Notes under the pieces: model-generated | Database searches by the model: none | Told to the model about the DNA's origin: nothing | The model's input: only the letters and a program-made list of their open reading frames with translations | Assembly: GCF_003201355.1 (NCBI RefSeq) | Contig: NZ_QICL01000009.1 | Location: 62,001-126,000 of the forward strand | DNA length: 64,000 nt | From: Indolivaga alginatilytica | GTDB taxonomy: Bacteria > Bacteroidota > Bacteroidia > Bacteroidales > Dysgonomonadaceae | Direction: 5' to 3' | Part shown: positions 19,453 to 26,996 of the stretch, in pieces | How positions within the stretch are numbered: position 1 is the first letter of the stretch | How the letters are laid out: each line of letters begins with the position of its first letter | Program-made: the position numbers and the translations under genes

Positions 19453-20097
19453 TCATTTAGATGTTTTGCCTAGAATATATTTATCAAGATCGTCAACTTC
19501 TTGTTCCGTAAGAGTTAAATAATTACCTGCTCCTGCATTTACAATTATCTGGCATGCCAATTCAAAGAATACTGCTTTTTGAAAAGCATCATCAAAGTCT
19601 TTTCCACAAACTACTTGTCCGTGCTTGCTGAGTAATGCAGTATCATTATTTGTTAATGCTGTTGTCACAGCCTTAGCAAGTTCGGGAGATCCCGGTCTAT
19701 GATAGTCTACAATCGATATTTCGCGACCGCAATAACAAGGTACTTCTGCAATAACGTTAAAATTGGTGGGTTTATCCTTCATACACGAAACTACTGTTGC
19801 GTATTGAGATTGGAAGTGTAGAACAACATTAACATCTTTTCTGGTACGTAACACACCTAGGTGAAATGAGCTTTCCATAGATGGCTTTACTCCTTGTACA
19901 GGCATTCCGTCAGAAATTCGGCATGCTGCAATTTTGTTTTCTGTAATACGGGGAAGCCAAGAGCCTGTTCCTGAGATTAAAGCTAAGTCTTCTTCTACTC
20001 TCCAGGATATGTTGCCACTGCTGCAAAGTTGTAAACGTTCTTTTCCTACTCTTTGAGCCTGTGTTATAAATTCAGCGAAATGTTTATCTGTTATCAT
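19453..20097 (-). CDS. fucA: L-fuculose-phosphate aldolase, class II
   Basis: A 214-residue cytoplasmic protein of the class II aldolase/adducin family. It should split L-fuculose 1-phosphate into lactaldehyde and dihydroxyacetone phosphate. It contains the SSGNISWR phosphate-site motif, ISGTGSWLPR, a metal-type His in VVLHFQSQYATVV, and LLSKHGQVVCG near residue 158. Length matches the E. coli FucA class (about 215 aa). It follows fucI after a 99-base gap that holds a hairpin and a motif shared with the fucI promoter region. In this family a rhamnulose-phosphate aldolase is the main alternative; fucI next door favours fucose. Confidence 0.85.
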   Translation of the reverse strand: MITDKHFAEFITQAQRVGKERLQLCSSGNISWRVEEDLALISGTGSWLPRITENKIAACRISDGMPVQGVKPSMESSFHLGVLRTRKDVNVVLHFQSQYATVVSCMKDKPTNFNVIAEVPCYCGREISIVDYHRPGSPELAKAVTTALTNNDTALLSKHGQVVCGKDFDDAFQKAVFFELACQIIVNAGAGNYLTLTEQEVDDLDKYILGKTSK

Positions 20098-20120
20098 GGT
20101 GTATATATGTGCTTACATCA

Positions 20121-20157
20121 ACTAAAACGAATAAACGTAAAGTCTATCCGTTTTAGT
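20121..20157 (-). promoter_or_regulatory. Hairpin in the fucI-fucA spacer
   Basis: ACTAAAACG at 20121-20129 pairs with CGTTTTAGT at 20149-20157 (nine base pairs, 19-base loop). It lies just upstream of the fucA start codon on the minus strand. No U-run follows, so it may be an mRNA processing or stability element that shifts the ratio of isomerase to downstream enzymes. Confidence 0.4.
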
Positions 20158-20162
20158 GTGTG

Positions 20163-20175
20163 ATTGGTATTACTT
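20163..20175. promoter_or_regulatory. 13-base motif shared with the fucI promoter region, copy 1
   Basis: ATTGGTATTACTT here, between fucI and fucA, is repeated exactly at 22082-22094 upstream of fucI. A shorter TTGGTAT also lies at 22222-22228 just before the AraC gene. A regulator binding site is possible; no protein-DNA evidence exists in the sequence. Confidence 0.35.
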
Positions 20176-20196
20176 TTGTTCTTATTTAACAGTTAA

Positions 20197-21984
20197 TTAC
20201 TTGTACAAAGGTCCGTAAGTTTCGCAAGCACGATAATCGGCACCTTCTTTATCCATTCCAAAGGCACTCCATACAGCCGGACGGAATACATCTTCTTTAT
20301 CCACATTGTGCATTGAAATAGGGATACGTAGCATTGATGCTAAGGTAATTATATCAGCTCCAATATGTCCATAGCTAATTGCTCCATGATTAGCTCCCCA
20401 GTTATTCATAACAGAATATACATCTTTGAAATTAGAGTCTTCTGTTAAACGAGGCACAAACCAGGTTGTAGGCCAGCCTTTATCGGTTCTGTCATCTAAT
20501 ACTTTGTGAATTGTAGGATCAATATCTACTGTCCATCCCTCAGCTATTTGAAGTACAGGGCCAAGTCCTTTAATTAAATTCAGACGAGCCATAGTACAAG
20601 GCATACCTCCTTTTGTTAGGAATTTTGAAGAATAGCCACCCCCTCTGAAATATTCGCGGTTGGCAGGCATCCAAGTAGTTGCATCAAGGCAAGCTTTGGC
20701 TTCTACTTCGCTAATATCCCAAAATGCTTTCATTGCTGGATTACCATTTTTATCTGATTGCTGACCTGAACCATCTAATGTTGCAGCACCCGAGTTTATC
20801 AAGTGAATCATACCATTAGCTGCTACTCCTTCGAGTTTCTTGCCTGTAACACGTTCTACAGCCTCAGGACTCCAATAAGTACGAACATCGGCAAATATTT
20901 GAGCTGTGTTGGTTAATAAATAACTGAATAGCATTACCGTTCCATTTAAAGCATCATTTTCTGTTGCTAACATATATGGAGCGCGAATACCTGTCCAGTC
21001 AAAAGATGAATTAAGAATTGCTTCTGCAAAGTCTCCGTTCGGATAAAAATCAGTCCATTGGCGTTGACCTTGAAATCCTGCTGCAATAGCATTATGACCA
21101 AGTGCTTCTTCTCCAAACCCCATTTCTTTAAGTTTAGGATTGCCCACCATCAAATCTCTGACAATGATAGCCATCTTTACAACAAACTCCCAGTCTGTAT
21201 CTTTTCCGGCTCTGTCTTTTATTAAGTCTTTTCGGTTGATAATATCTTCGCCTTCTTTACAATTGGCTTTAGCCCAAGCTAATGCTTTTTCGTATTCGTC
21301 TTTATCGTATATACCTTCTGTCATACGGCGAATTATTTCCACTTCGTCGATGCCTTCGCAACGCATACCTAAATAATCTTCGAAGAAGTCTGGACTCACA
21401 ATTGACCCTGCAATACCCATACATACAGCACCTATTGATAGGTATGATTTACCTTTCATAGTAGCTACTGCCATTCCGGAACGGGCAAAGCGTAATAGTT
21501 TTTCGGTAACATCTTTTGGAATAGAAGTGTCTGATGATTCTTGAACATCGTGACCATATATGCCAAATGCAGGTAATCCTTTTTGTGCATGTCCGGCTAA
21601 AACAGCTGCTAAATACACAGCTCCGGGACGCTCTGTTCCATTAAATCCCCAAACAGCTTTAACTGTATGCGGATCCATATCCATAGTCTCACTACCGTAA
21701 CACCAACAAGGGGTAACGGTAATAGTAACGCCTACACCTTCTTTTCTGAATTTTTCTGCACAAGCAGCACTTTCGGGTACACGACCTATTGTAGAGTCTG
21801 CAATTACACATTGTACAGGAGTACCATCGGGGTATTTTAAATTATCAGCTATTAATGTAGCTACACTTTTGGCCATGTTCATTGTTTGAACTTCCAACGA
21901 TTCACGTACACCACCCATACGACCATCTATAGTTGGGCGTATTCCGATCTTAGGCCATTCTCCTTGAAATCTGTTTTTCTTCAT
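20197..21984 (-). CDS. fucI: L-fucose isomerase
   Basis: A 595-residue cytoplasmic Mn-dependent isomerase converting L-fucose to L-fuculose; the length fits the FucI family (E. coli about 591 aa). The start reads [20 protein letters not shown], with [45 protein letters not shown] and the C-terminal [15 protein letters not shown] segment, all typical of FucI. It is the first gene of the minus-strand fuc operon, with a -7 box about 120 bases upstream and the AraC regulator divergent from it. Some family members also take D-arabinose. Confidence 0.96.
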   Translation of the reverse strand: MKKNRFQGEWPKIGIRPTIDGRMGGVRESLEVQTMNMAKSVATLIADNLKYPDGTPVQCVIADSTIGRVPESAACAEKFRKEGVGVTITVTPCWCYGSETMDMDPHTVKAVWGFNGTERPGAVYLAAVLAGHAQKGLPAFGIYGHDVQESSDTSIPKDVTEKLLRFARSGMAVATMKGKSYLSIGAVCMGIAGSIVSPDFFEDYLGMRCEGIDEVEIIRRMTEGIYDKDEYEKALAWAKANCKEGEDIINRKDLIKDRAGKDTDWEFVVKMAIIVRDLMVGNPKLKEMGFGEEALGHNAIAAGFQGQRQWTDFYPNGDFAEAILNSSFDWTGIRAPYMLATENDALNGTVMLFSYLLTNTAQIFADVRTYWSPEAVERVTGKKLEGVAANGMIHLINSGAATLDGSGQQSDKNGNPAMKAFWDISEVEAKACLDATTWMPANREYFRGGGYSSKFLTKGGMPCTMARLNLIKGLGPVLQIAEGWTVDIDPTIHKVLDDRTDKGWPTTWFVPRLTEDSNFKDVYSVMNNWGANHGAISYGHIGADIITLASMLRIPISMHNVDKEDVFRPAVWSAFGMDKEGADYRACETYGPLYK

Positions 21985-22081
21985 GATAATTATTATATAA
22001 GATTAAAGTGAGGTCTCATATGTATTTGCATAAAGCACAATAACCAGAGACTGTTATAATTGTAAGGTTTAATAATAAAGA

Positions 22082-22094
22082 ATTGGTATTACTT
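22082..22094. promoter_or_regulatory. 13-base motif shared with the fucI-fucA spacer, copy 2
   Basis: An exact copy of the ATTGGTATTACTT found at 20163-20175. It sits immediately downstream of the predicted fucI -7 box, around the expected transcription start, a position where a bound protein would repress or reposition polymerase. Confidence 0.4.
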
Positions 22095-22100
22095 ATATGA

Positions 22101-22108
22101 CAAATATA
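22101..22108 (-). promoter_or_regulatory. Candidate -7 box for the fuc operon
   Basis: On the minus strand the sequence is TATATTTG, a full match to TAnnTTTG, placed about 117 bases upstream of the fucI start. A TTG (22123-22125 on the complement) lies 14 bases further upstream, closer than the typical -33 spacing. The remaining spacer to 22249 holds no gene. Confidence 0.5.
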
Positions 22109-22157
22109 TGTTTAAGATATTACAATCGCTTTCACTATTTCGACAGACGACTAATAC

Positions 22158-22169
22158 AATATCGATATT
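22158..22169. promoter_or_regulatory. 12-base perfect palindrome in the fucI/AraC divergent spacer
   Basis: AATATCGATATT is a perfect palindrome roughly midway between the two divergent start codons and upstream of both candidate promoters. It is a reasonable operator or activator site candidate, although short palindromes arise easily in AT-rich DNA. Confidence 0.3.
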
Positions 22170-22206
22170 CTAATATTTTAATTATATGTTATTAATTATA
22201 TATAAG

Positions 22207-22214
22207 TATATTTA
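22207..22214 (+). promoter_or_regulatory. Weak -7 box for the AraC-type regulator
   Basis: TATATTTA matches seven of the eight TAnnTTTG positions, counting the two unspecified ones, and lies 35 bases before the regulator's start codon. A TTGGTAT motif (22222-22228) follows it closely, where autoregulation could act. Confidence 0.3.
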
Positions 22215-22249
22215 CACATTCTTGGTATGATATTAAAACGATATGCCAT

Positions 22250-23110
22250 ATGCTTAAATCGAATGAAGATCTTAGCCTTATTTTGCTTAACGTTGGTTAT
22301 TCTGAACTGAATGCAAACTGGAATTGGAAAAATGTACACAGTCCTTTTGCTCGTATATATTATGTAAAAGAGGGAAAAGCCAGAACTAAGATTGGTGATA
22401 AAACATATATTTTAGAACCTGGTTATTTGTATTTAACACCTCCCTTTACTTTACACGATAACGAATGCGACAGCTATTTCTCGCTATACTATATCCATTT
22501 CTATGAAAAGGTATTAAACAAGGAGTCCATATTTGATAAATACGATTTTCCGATAGAGATAGAAGCTTCTTCTTTGGATTTATTATTAACACAGCGGTTA
22601 TTGGAAATAAATCCTGATAGGTATTTACATCATTTCGACCCGAAATTGTACGATAATCCTCCTATATTCTCTCAGTATATAGCAAACAACAATAAGATGG
22701 CTTTACATTCGAATATTGAGACACAGGGCATTCTTTATATGCTGATGTCGAAATTTCTCGAATTGATAAAAATGAAATCGAACAATAAGGATATCCGCAT
22801 TAATAAAAGCCTCCTTCATATACACGAAAATATAGATAAAGATGTTTCTATTGATCAATTAGCAAGTATAGCCTGTATAACAGAAGATCATTTCATTCGT
22901 TTGTTCAAGAAAGAGATGAACTGTACACCAACTAGATATATCAATTTAAAGAAAATGGAAAAAGCTCAGTTATTTCTATTGACTACGGATATGTCCATCA
23001 GAAATATTGCTTTTGATCTATCAATAGATAATATATCGTATTTCAATAGGATATTTAAACAGCATACAGGAAAAACTCCTACCCAGTATAGAGAGGAATA
23101 CAATAGGTAA
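22250..23110 (+). CDS. AraC-family transcriptional regulator, probable fucose-operon regulator
   Basis: A 286-residue one-component regulator with an N-terminal cupin-like sugar-binding domain (about 20-145; PFARIYYVKEGKARTKIGD, then YLTPPFTLHD). The C-terminal double helix-turn-helix of the AraC/XylS class spans about 188-284 (SIDQLASIACITEDHFIRLF and ISYFNRIFKQHTGKTPTQYR). It is divergent from fucI with 265 bases between them, which suggests it controls the fuc operon in response to fucose or fuculose. The characterised B. thetaiotaomicron fucose regulator is, to my knowledge, a GntR-type repressor, so this would be a different control design. Inducer and sign of control are not visible. 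Confidence 0.88.
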   Translation: MLKSNEDLSLILLNVGYSELNANWNWKNVHSPFARIYYVKEGKARTKIGDKTYILEPGYLYLTPPFTLHDNECDSYFSLYYIHFYEKVLNKESIFDKYDFPIEIEASSLDLLLTQRLLEINPDRYLHHFDPKLYDNPPIFSQYIANNNKMALHSNIETQGILYMLMSKFLELIKMKSNNKDIRINKSLLHIHENIDKDVSIDQLASIACITEDHFIRLFKKEMNCTPTRYINLKKMEKAQLFLLTTDMSIRNIAFDLSIDNISYFNRIFKQHTGKTPTQYREEYNR

Positions 23111-23112
23111 CA

Positions 23113-23143
23113 AAGAGAGCCGACTATAATTGTCGACTCTCTT
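23113..23143. terminator. Bidirectional terminator between AraC gene and DUF5703 gene
   Basis: AAGAGAG-C-CGAC at 23113-23124 pairs with GTCG-A-CTCTCTT at 23132-23143 around a seven-base loop, with one C/A mismatch. It separates the convergent AraC gene (plus) and the last gene of the large minus-strand cluster. Confidence 0.7.
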
Positions 23144-23166
23144 AGTATATATCTAAAAAACGAGTA

Positions 23167-25461
23167 TCAAAAGACTTCAATTACATCTTTTTTTCTATTT
23201 TCTGGAGTTACTTTCAATAAAGTTATTTCACCATTTTCAAGTTTACATTCTACAGTTGTATTGTAAGGTGCATGAAGTTTAAAATGTACATCCCACGATT
23301 TATCCCATGTTGGGAGAAGTAATATTCGTTCTTCGTCTGTTTGAAGTAACATCTCTTGTAAAGCAATCATTCCACTTCCTCCCCAATTGTGATCGGGAGT
23401 CCAATCGTAACCAGGCCCCCAGAATGCAGGAAAGCGTGTATTAGCACTTTCGAGCTTATTTGTGACTAATTCCTTTGCTTCATTAATTAAACCGAGCCTA
23501 GCCGCCCAAATGGCATCTTGTTTCCATCCAACATGACTTCTGAATTTTATAACATCGTTATCATATTTCCATGTGTTGAGAGCAATATCTAAATTGGGTT
23601 TGCCTACTCCATAAATACCCCAAGGGAAAACAGGGTATAATTGGGGCGTTTCAACATTATTAACTCGCTCCCATAGCCAAGCAGGCGAGATGGTAGTATG
23701 TCCGTCAATTTCACGTGTACGAATTTCAGGGATTCTAGTTAAAAACTCCTTGAAATATTTACTCTTAATAGTATCAGACTGTATTTGGGGTAACTCTAAT
23801 AAACGAGAACTAACAGTTTGTAGTGCTGCGACTGTAGATGCTGCATTATAAGCCATTTTATAAGTCTCGCAAGCCGACCCCGGATAAAGGACTAATTTCC
23901 CTTGCTCATCCAATGCTTTTCGTCCTCGTTGTTTTGCCAGATATTGATAATGCTCATCAAAGAAACGAAGTGTACTTTCTATAAGCGGTAAATATGTCGA
24001 AATATCTTTATCTGTATATCTTTCAGTTTCGAGAATCATAAAGCAAAATTCGAGAGCTGTATCCCATTGATATTCTAGCCAAGCATTGTATTCCATTCCT
24101 TTATCGTACGATTCGGGACGTTTCCAACCATATTCACTCGGGTTGGGTAATCCGAAGTTTTCAATTTGTTCCGTAAAACAAGCTCCCTCATGCCCCCAAT
24201 AGGTTTTGCTTCTTAGTTCTGCTGTGGTAAGTATACGATTGTAGAAATCAAACTGAGGTTTCATCATATCCGTATCACCACTTCGTAACATAGAAAAGTA
24301 AACTAACCGCTGATTTTGAGCAGTATGCGTTCCACCTCCCCATTTTCTGAAATCGGGTGTAAAATTTAAAGTACTGTCTGTATGAACAGGATCATAAGTA
24401 AATAATCCTCCATTGAATTTAGTAGGATATTTTCCGTAAGCATTGCATCCGAGCATATAGCGAAAAAGCTGATAGTTACGGGCTATTTCGAAACCTTTAC
24501 TCTCTTTTTTCTCAGATTGAACATGTATGAAACTTTTATCCCAAAAAGCTTTCCACCAGATTTTATTCTTTGCTAAATCAGATACAATAGGCTTATAAAG
24601 ATTACTCTTCCAATCATCAATATTCTCTGTTTGTTCTGTATGCAGCTTTATTTTTATCTGAGCATTTTTAGTTGGTTTATTACTCTCTAATTTCCATGCC
24701 TTATAATCGGTATCGGCATAAATACCTATTGATATATCGGATGCTTTAAAATTTTTAGCTTCAAGAACTCCACCGAAAGTAAGATTTTTTATTGGGTTAA
24801 ACATTTCAGATTTAACTGCTTCTAATCCTTGTTGCTGAACAACTACATCAAAGAGAGTTTGCTTATCATTTTGATGAAAAAATAAAATCTTATCCCTTTC
24901 AAATTGAATTTCGTCTTTCTTTGTAACCAGATCTTTGGATGCTGCCCATTTATAAGAATTCTGATTACTTTCGTTTTTTCTCAATAATCTGTCTTGATAA
25001 CGCCAATTTTCATAAAAGACTTCCACTTTTAGATTTTGGTTGTTAGAAATGTCTACATTAATAACAGGATTAAAAACATCTGCCCAAATACGAATGTCTG
25101 ATGAAATGGTATTATTTTTTCCTTTGATAATAATATGTCCTTCTTCAAGTTTTAATTCCTGACTAAAGTCATTCCCATCAAAAGGGTTCGGGGTAAGTCT
25201 TACTCTTACTCGTCCTAATTTCAATAAAGTATTGTTTTCATCAAAAGTACCGCTGCGTGAAAAGTAAAAGAGTATATCTCCATTTTCTACCCAAACATTC
25301 ATTCCTATATCTCCACCTCCACAAGGCATACTCTCCGAAGAATTTTTACTAGGACTATGCCATACAATATTGTAATCTGAAATATTCTGAGCCATTGATT
25401 GAACGACCCAGAACATCAAAAAGAATATGATTGATATAAAATATTTATTGCTATATCTCAT
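23167..25461 (-). CDS. DUF5703-type secreted protein, possible six-hairpin glycosidase of unknown substrate
   Basis: 764 residues with a signal peptide ending near residue 24 (QSMAQ). The N-terminal sandwich carries WHSPSKNSSESMPCGGGDIG and NVWVENGDILFYFSRSG, which I associate with the DUF5703 family. The C-terminal two thirds (about 330-740) are helical and Trp-rich (GGGTHTAQNQRLVYFSMLR, FCFMILETERYTDKDI, GYDWTPDHNWGGSGMIALQEML), resembling the alpha/alpha toroid of clan GH-L and GH95-like enzymes. There is no assigned activity that I can vouch for. It is the promoter-distal gene of the cluster, 55 bases after the esterase gene, so it is probably a further RG-II side-chain enzyme. Confidence 0.6.
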   Translation of the reverse strand: MRYSNKYFISIIFFLMFWVVQSMAQNISDYNIVWHSPSKNSSESMPCGGGDIGMNVWVENGDILFYFSRSGTFDENNTLLKLGRVRVRLTPNPFDGNDFSQELKLEEGHIIIKGKNNTISSDIRIWADVFNPVINVDISNNQNLKVEVFYENWRYQDRLLRKNESNQNSYKWAASKDLVTKKDEIQFERDKILFFHQNDKQTLFDVVVQQQGLEAVKSEMFNPIKNLTFGGVLEAKNFKASDISIGIYADTDYKAWKLESNKPTKNAQIKIKLHTEQTENIDDWKSNLYKPIVSDLAKNKIWWKAFWDKSFIHVQSEKKESKGFEIARNYQLFRYMLGCNAYGKYPTKFNGGLFTYDPVHTDSTLNFTPDFRKWGGGTHTAQNQRLVYFSMLRSGDTDMMKPQFDFYNRILTTAELRSKTYWGHEGACFTEQIENFGLPNPSEYGWKRPESYDKGMEYNAWLEYQWDTALEFCFMILETERYTDKDISTYLPLIESTLRFFDEHYQYLAKQRGRKALDEQGKLVLYPGSACETYKMAYNAASTVAALQTVSSRLLELPQIQSDTIKSKYFKEFLTRIPEIRTREIDGHTTISPAWLWERVNNVETPQLYPVFPWGIYGVGKPNLDIALNTWKYDNDVIKFRSHVGWKQDAIWAARLGLINEAKELVTNKLESANTRFPAFWGPGYDWTPDHNWGGSGMIALQEMLLQTDEERILLLPTWDKSWDVHFKLHAPYNTTVECKLENGEITLLKVTPENRKKDVIEVF

Positions 25462-25516
25462 AGTTATATTTCTATGCTTACTAAATCAATATAAAACGTT
25501 GAAACTTTGCCTCTTT

Positions 25517-26950
25517 TTATTTATCCCAATTATCGGTTCTAAAAGAGGATAGGGGGAGTCCTTCTGTACTGAAGAGATCTCCTACAACAAAATCTTTGAA
25601 AGCATATCTTACAGCAACAGGTTTGTTAACTTTATCGGATGACACTTCTACTTTGCTTCGCTTAATTTCTGCTTTAGCGGGATAGAAAATTTTGTCTGCT
25701 CCTGCTATTTCAAATTGTTTTAATTCCTGACCATATGAAGAAAGCCACATGGGAGCATTCTCAAACGAAAGTATAGCTTTGTTATCTTCTATTTGTATTT
25801 CTTCGAAAGTCGGGCTTTCGTAAGCGAAACCTGTCATTCCGTAAGTTTTTCCGAGAGCCATCATAGCTAGTCGTTCACCGCCTATTTCTTTATTTCGTGG
25901 GTGGATGCACTTTTCTTCTCCTATGTCCATTAATACAACCATTCCCGAATTAGGAATTATCTGAGCCGATTTATATTGTGCTTCTCTCAAAAACGCAGAG
26001 TTAAATTTGCCTCCCTGCTTTTCGACCGGAGCGATAGAAGCATAGTTATAAGGGGCTATCTGGCAAAAGTAAAATGGAAATTCGCCTTGTCCCCATATTT
26101 TACGCCATTCGCCAATCATTTTTTCAAAAAGAAGAGGGTATTGATCCGGTCTTTCATAGTTAGATTCGCCCTGATACCAGATAGATCCTTTAATAGTATA
26201 TCCTGCTATAGGGTTAATCATACTATTGTATAGTAAAATTGGAGTGCGGTTAGGTATTTTCATATCCTCCTCCGATGTTGGTAGTTTTATATCCTTGAAA
26301 TCTTTGAGCATGTCTTTACTCATCCATGCTTCAATCCACGAACCTCCCCATGCAGAGAGAATCAACCCGACGGGAACATCCAGCATCTCATTTAATAATC
26401 TGCCGTAATAATAGCCTGTGGCACTGAATTCTTTTACAGTTTCGGGAGTTGCCTCCGTCCACTCTCCGATAATATCGTCCTGAGCGTTTAAAGAAGATGC
26501 TCGCTTAACTGTGATCAACCGTATATTCTTATTTTTAGATTTTAAAATACTTTCATTACCTCTTAAAACAGGTTGATTCTTAAATCCTTTCATGGGCATT
26601 TCCATATTCGATTGCCCCGAACAAAGCCATACTTCGCCCACCAATACGTTCTCAAAATTTATACTGTTTTTTGTATCTGATACAGAGATGGTATAAATCT
26701 GATAACTTGCTGTAGGAGTAGTGATTCTCAAATCCCATTTTCCTGAGTTATCAGTCTTTGTTGTGTATTTCTGCTTTGTCCATGATGCAATAACAGTAAT
26801 GGTTTGATTCTTATCTGCCGATCCCCATATTTTCACTTCTGTATTTTGTTGAAGCATCATATTATTACCGAATATGGCAGGTAGCTTTAATTCTGCTTTT
26901 ATGGATAAAACAATGAATAATAATAGCATTGAAAGAAATATCTTTTTCAT
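25517..26950 (-). CDS. Sialate O-acetylesterase-family carbohydrate esterase
   Basis: 477 residues with a signal peptide (to about residue 19), a small N-terminal sandwich, and an SGNH-type esterase fold interrupted as usual in this family. The nucleophile is Ser114 in LCSGQSNMEM, the oxyanion-type motif IWYQGESNYERPDQYP lies near 258-272, and the catalytic His350 is in CIHPRNKE. I recall the residue two before this His usually being Asp (DIHP); here it is Cys348. Related enzymes remove acetyl groups from plant glycans, including xyloglucan (CE20 type), and RG-II is acetylated on its 2-O-methyl-fucose and aceric acid, so de-acetylation of RG-II fits. It lies 46 bases after the GH106 gene. Confidence 0.8.
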   Translation of the reverse strand: MKKIFLSMLLLFIVLSIKAELKLPAIFGNNMMLQQNTEVKIWGSADKNQTITVIASWTKQKYTTKTDNSGKWDLRITTPTASYQIYTISVSDTKNSINFENVLVGEVWLCSGQSNMEMPMKGFKNQPVLRGNESILKSKNKNIRLITVKRASSLNAQDDIIGEWTEATPETVKEFSATGYYYGRLLNEMLDVPVGLILSAWGGSWIEAWMSKDMLKDFKDIKLPTSEEDMKIPNRTPILLYNSMINPIAGYTIKGSIWYQGESNYERPDQYPLLFEKMIGEWRKIWGQGEFPFYFCQIAPYNYASIAPVEKQGGKFNSAFLREAQYKSAQIIPNSGMVVLMDIGEEKCIHPRNKEIGGERLAMMALGKTYGMTGFAYESPTFEEIQIEDNKAILSFENAPMWLSSYGQELKQFEIAGADKIFYPAKAEIKRSKVEVSSDKVNKPVAVRYAFKDFVVGDLFSTEGLPLSSFRTDNWDK

Positions 26951-26996
26951 AGTATATCTTTTTGTGAATTTCTATAGTCTAAATAATAAATGGGCT

